Of a stretch of DNA of 5,933 nt, positions 4,904-5,933 are shown in pieces. Every line of letters starts with the position of its first letter. Position 1 is the first letter of the stretch. The stretch is taken from the NCBI GenBank assembly GCA_022839995.1, contig JALHIN010000063.1, forward strand, positions 1 to 5,933, written 5' to 3'. The translations under genes and the position numbers were made by a program. The notes beneath the pieces were generated by a model. It saw only the letters and a list, made by a program, of their open reading frames with translations. It was not told where the DNA came from and did no database searches. The stretch is from 79-D21 sp022839995 (lineage in GTDB: Bacteria; Synergistota; Synergistia; Synergistales; 79-D21).

Positions 4904-5028
4904 TTTTCTCGGTTTTATATATCGTGTCTAAATGTCTATGGTTTGTCTAAATTCCCCGCCTCCGTCCCAAAACTGATTCTATTTTTTCGTTCTACATCCG
5001 ATTTGACTTTTTAGACTGTCGCCCCCCG

Positions 5029-5046
5029 CCCCTCCGAGGGGGAGGG
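5029..5046. repeat. GC-rich hairpin
   Basis: CCCCT (5029-5033) pairs with AGGGG (5037-5041) around CCG. An alternative pairs CCCTCC with GGAGGG (5041-5046). Several conformations are possible in this C/G-rich tract. It could be structural or simply compositional. Confidence 0.35.
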
Positions 5047-5063
5047 TATCATTTGGAAAACAC

Positions 5064-5091
5064 GGCTATTCCATGCACTATGAGAATAGCC
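5064..5091. repeat. Perfect 8-bp inverted repeat GGCTATTC/GAATAGCC
   Basis: GGCTATTC (5064-5071) and GAATAGCC (5084-5091) are perfect arms around a 12-base loop, and inner CAT/ATG pairing can extend the stem. It may be a hairpin or a dimeric protein site in the proposed control region. Confidence 0.6.
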
Positions 5092-5178
5092 CCCTCTCGT
5101 CGCGTAAACGCATACTTCACGGGAAAATAATCTATTCATAAGATACGAAAATCCATATATACCATTATCATCTTTTTG

Positions 5179-5195
5179 AATCTGTGGGCCAGATT
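5179..5195. repeat. Short hairpin AATCTG-n5-CAGATT
   Basis: AATCTG and CAGATT are perfect 6-bp arms around TGGGC in an AT-rich stretch. A run of five T precedes it on the plus strand. Too short to assign a role. Confidence 0.4.
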
Positions 5196-5238
5196 ATCAC
5201 GGGTATTTTGTATCGAAAAACGAAACCTTTTTCAAAAG

Positions 5239-5288
5239 TAGTTATGTGACTATCCTGGTACTTTTATGAGTGGATAGTCACATAACTA
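5239..5288. repeat. Perfect 17-bp inverted repeat downstream of TM2 gene
   Basis: TAGTTATGTGACTATCC (5239-5255) and GGATAGTCACATAACTA (5272-5288) are perfect complements around a 16-base loop. For a TM2 transcript it lies about 50 bases after the stop, and the minus strand beyond it carries TTTT and TTTCGTTTTT, so it could aid termination. The arms are longer than termination needs, so a recombinase, replication or dimeric-regulator site is also possible. Nine of ten bases of AGTTATGTGA recur as AGTTCTGTGA in the repeat on the other side of TM2. Confidence 0.85.
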
Positions 5289-5295
5289 ACGCAGA

Positions 5296-5326
5296 GGAGG
5301 AGACCCCTAGCAGGAAGATCTCCTCC
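5296..5326 (-). terminator. Possible hairpin terminator after TM2
   Basis: GGAGGAGA (5296-5303) and TCTCCTCC (5319-5326) can pair as an 8-bp stem with a 15-base loop, starting 13 bases after the TM2 stop. No T-run follows directly, which is weak for an archaeal terminator. The T-runs lie beyond the 17-bp inverted repeat. Confidence 0.3.
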
Positions 5327-5338
5327 ACAGACGCCAGT

Positions 5339-5626
5339 TCACTCTTGCTTCTCGACTGGTGCCGGTCCCTGTTGATAGATCACGGTCGGCTGTCGGTTGT
5401 AGATGGCTTGCTGCTCTTTCGCTACTTTATGTGCATCCCAGATGCCATATACCCAAACTAGGGGAAACGTTAGGAACCCTACCAAGACGAACATAAGGGC
5501 AACGTTCACAACTTGAATGACCATCAAAATGATCCCCTTGAAGAGCTCCCCGTTGTAGATCTGCCCGAGCCCGGTAAAGAAGAAGCTGCAAACCGCCGCA
5601 ACCCCAGGATTAGGTTCGCCTGCCAT
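5339..5626 (-). CDS. TM2-domain membrane protein, 95 aa
   Basis: This is a small integral membrane protein. The TM2 signature is clear: NPGVAAVCSFFFTGLGQIYNG (residues 6-26) with the diagnostic GLGQIYNG, a first full membrane span in KGIILMVIQVVNVALMFVL (30-48), a second around GFLTFPLVWVYGIWDA (50-65), and a polar tail rich in Gln and Pro (about 70-95). The ending 'WDAHKVAKE' also fits the family, in which an aspartate follows the second span. The family is widespread in bacteria and archaea with no settled biochemical role. The ATG has GGAGGG nine bases upstream. It stands apart from the replication operon by 810 bases, flanked by two related inverted repeats, so it may be host-derived cargo or a separate element gene. 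Confidence 0.92.
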   Translation of the reverse strand: MAGEPNPGVAAVCSFFFTGLGQIYNGELFKGIILMVIQVVNVALMFVLVGFLTFPLVWVYGIWDAHKVAKEQQAIYNRQPTVIYQQGPAPVEKQE

Positions 5627-5663
5627 ACTTAAATTCCCTCCATGATATCATCATAGCTTCCTT

Positions 5664-5674
5664 TATTATCTATA
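5664..5674 (-). promoter_or_regulatory. Likely TATA-like box of the TM2 gene
   Basis: TATAGATAATA on the minus strand is centred near 5669, predicting a start near 5643, just before the GGAGGG ribosome site. It is the nearer of two candidates; the other is at 5900-5910. Confidence 0.4.
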
Positions 5675-5715
5675 CACTTTCTGGTTAAAAATGTAATATC
5701 TGCGAGATCGGCCCA

Positions 5716-5759
5716 GTTCTGTGATATTCGCCTTGTTTTGATGCAAGATATCACAGAAC
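5716..5759. repeat. Perfect 12-bp inverted repeat upstream of TM2 gene
   Basis: GTTCTGTGATAT (5716-5727) and ATATCACAGAAC (5748-5759) are perfect arms. Inside the 20-base loop CTTG (5732-5735) pairs with CAAG (5744-5747), so the stem can extend to 16 pairs with a 4-base bulge. It lies about 90 bases upstream of TM2. Its AGTTCTGTGA/TCACAGAAC core resembles the 17-bp repeat at 5239-5288, suggesting one protein recognises both. An RNA hairpin in the leader is the alternative. Confidence 0.75.
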
Positions 5760-5899
5760 CAACCCGAACGGTGGAGGGAGTCGGAGGAGATCGCCGGGAA
5801 CCACGAAAAAAGCTTCTTGTTACGCTTTCTCGGAGAGGATCGGAGCCCCGGAGATAGTCCAGGACCTCCAGGACAGGACCCCCCGAAAGCCACGTAGAG

Positions 5900-5910
5900 C
5901 TTTTTAAATC
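5900..5910 (-). promoter_or_regulatory. Distal TATA-like box
   Basis: GATTTAAAAAG on the minus strand predicts transcription from about 5880. It would give TM2 a leader of about 250 bases including the 12-bp inverted repeat, or make a separate short RNA ending at the T6 run near 5805. Confidence 0.35.
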
Positions 5911-5933
5911 GAGGTCGAATAAAAATAGTTGGT

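Larger units (their letters stand above)
4529..5338. other. Non-coding, repeat-rich region between RHH operon and TM2 gene
   Basis: About 810 bases contain no convincing gene and are markedly more AT-rich than the coding block. An 82-codon plus-strand frame (4702-4950) has no ribosome site or recognisable motif and is rejected. The stretch contains the iterons, 8-, 9- and 10-bp direct repeats, a TTACA cluster, GC and AT hairpins and a 17-bp inverted repeat, listed separately. This density of short repeats fits an origin, partition or control region. Confidence 0.75.
5627..5933 (-). other. Upstream region of TM2 gene, no convincing gene
   Basis: A 75-codon minus-strand frame from GTG 5893 lacks recognisable motifs and begins upstream of the likely transcription start, so I treat it as leader DNA. 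Contents are TATA-like boxes at 5900-5910 and 5664-5674, a 12-bp inverted repeat at 5716-5759, and a T6 run (minus strand, 5805-5810). A roughly 70-nt RNA from about 5880 to the T-run is conceivable but has no recognised fold. Confidence 0.5.

Noticed and set aside
4702..4950. 82-codon plus-strand frame in the repeat region
   Set aside because: No ribosome site, no family, and it spans several DNA repeats and an inverted repeat. A TATA-like box upstream is the only support.
5239..5288. dif/Xer site or IS terminal repeats
   Set aside because: Arms of 17 bp with a 16-base spacer do not match the 11-6-11 dif layout, and no transposase or flanking duplication is visible.
5800..5880. tRNA gene
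   Set aside because: Length would suit, but no T-loop consensus or acceptor pairing is visible.
5666..5893. 75-codon minus-strand frame upstream of TM2
   Set aside because: GTG start lies upstream of the predicted transcription start, contains the 12-bp inverted repeat, and shows no motif.

Overview
The window looks archaeal and extrachromosomal or proviral. The likely promoters are TATA-type boxes, some genes start close behind them with almost no leader, and other genes have GGAGG-type ribosome sites. A GC-rich coding block sits beside an AT-rich, repeat-dense non-coding block. The protein content (RHH regulator, HTH protein, PrimPol-type primase, AAA+/wHTH helicase, zinc ribbon, phage-type small proteins) fits a plasmid, provirus or integrated element of a euryarchaeon. 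A methanogen is my guess from the TM2 protein and base composition, but no gene proves the host.

Layout, right to left, because every supported gene is on the minus strand. Bases 5627-5933 hold a probable TM2 leader with TATA-like boxes and a 12-bp inverted repeat. Bases 5339-5626 encode a small TM2-domain membrane protein. Bases 4529-5338 hold no convincing gene but are dense in structure: a perfect 17-bp inverted repeat, several smaller hairpins, TTACA/TGTAA motifs about one helical turn apart, 8-, 9- and 10-bp direct repeats, and a 20-bp tandem iteron array beside a TATA-like box. From about 4528 to the left edge runs one compact operon: RHH regulator, 62-aa unknown, 99-aa HTH protein, PrimPol-like primase, AAA+ helicase with winged helix, 31-aa single-span peptide, zinc ribbon, then 68-, 77-, 37- and 63-aa small proteins and the first codons of another gene. 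Junctions are ATGA, GTGA or TGATG overlaps, or gaps of a few bases, so translation is probably coupled throughout. Primase and helicase overlap by 86 bp.

The genes read as a replication module (regulator, DNA-binding protein, primase, helicase) followed by small proteins, one resembling a family often found near phage terminases. The most notable signal is inside the helicase gene. Its linker region (about residues 479-594) carries many GGTTGTAA/TTACAACC motifs, near-palindromes, a four-copy 11-bp tandem array and an AT-rich hairpin. The copies fall in different reading frames, so DNA-level rather than protein-level selection is implied. I propose an origin or regulator-binding region embedded in the gene. 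Related CTTACAGG/CTGTAAGG motifs recur in the 4859-4903 non-coding cluster. A 14-N assembly gap lies at 957-970 inside the zinc-ribbon gene.
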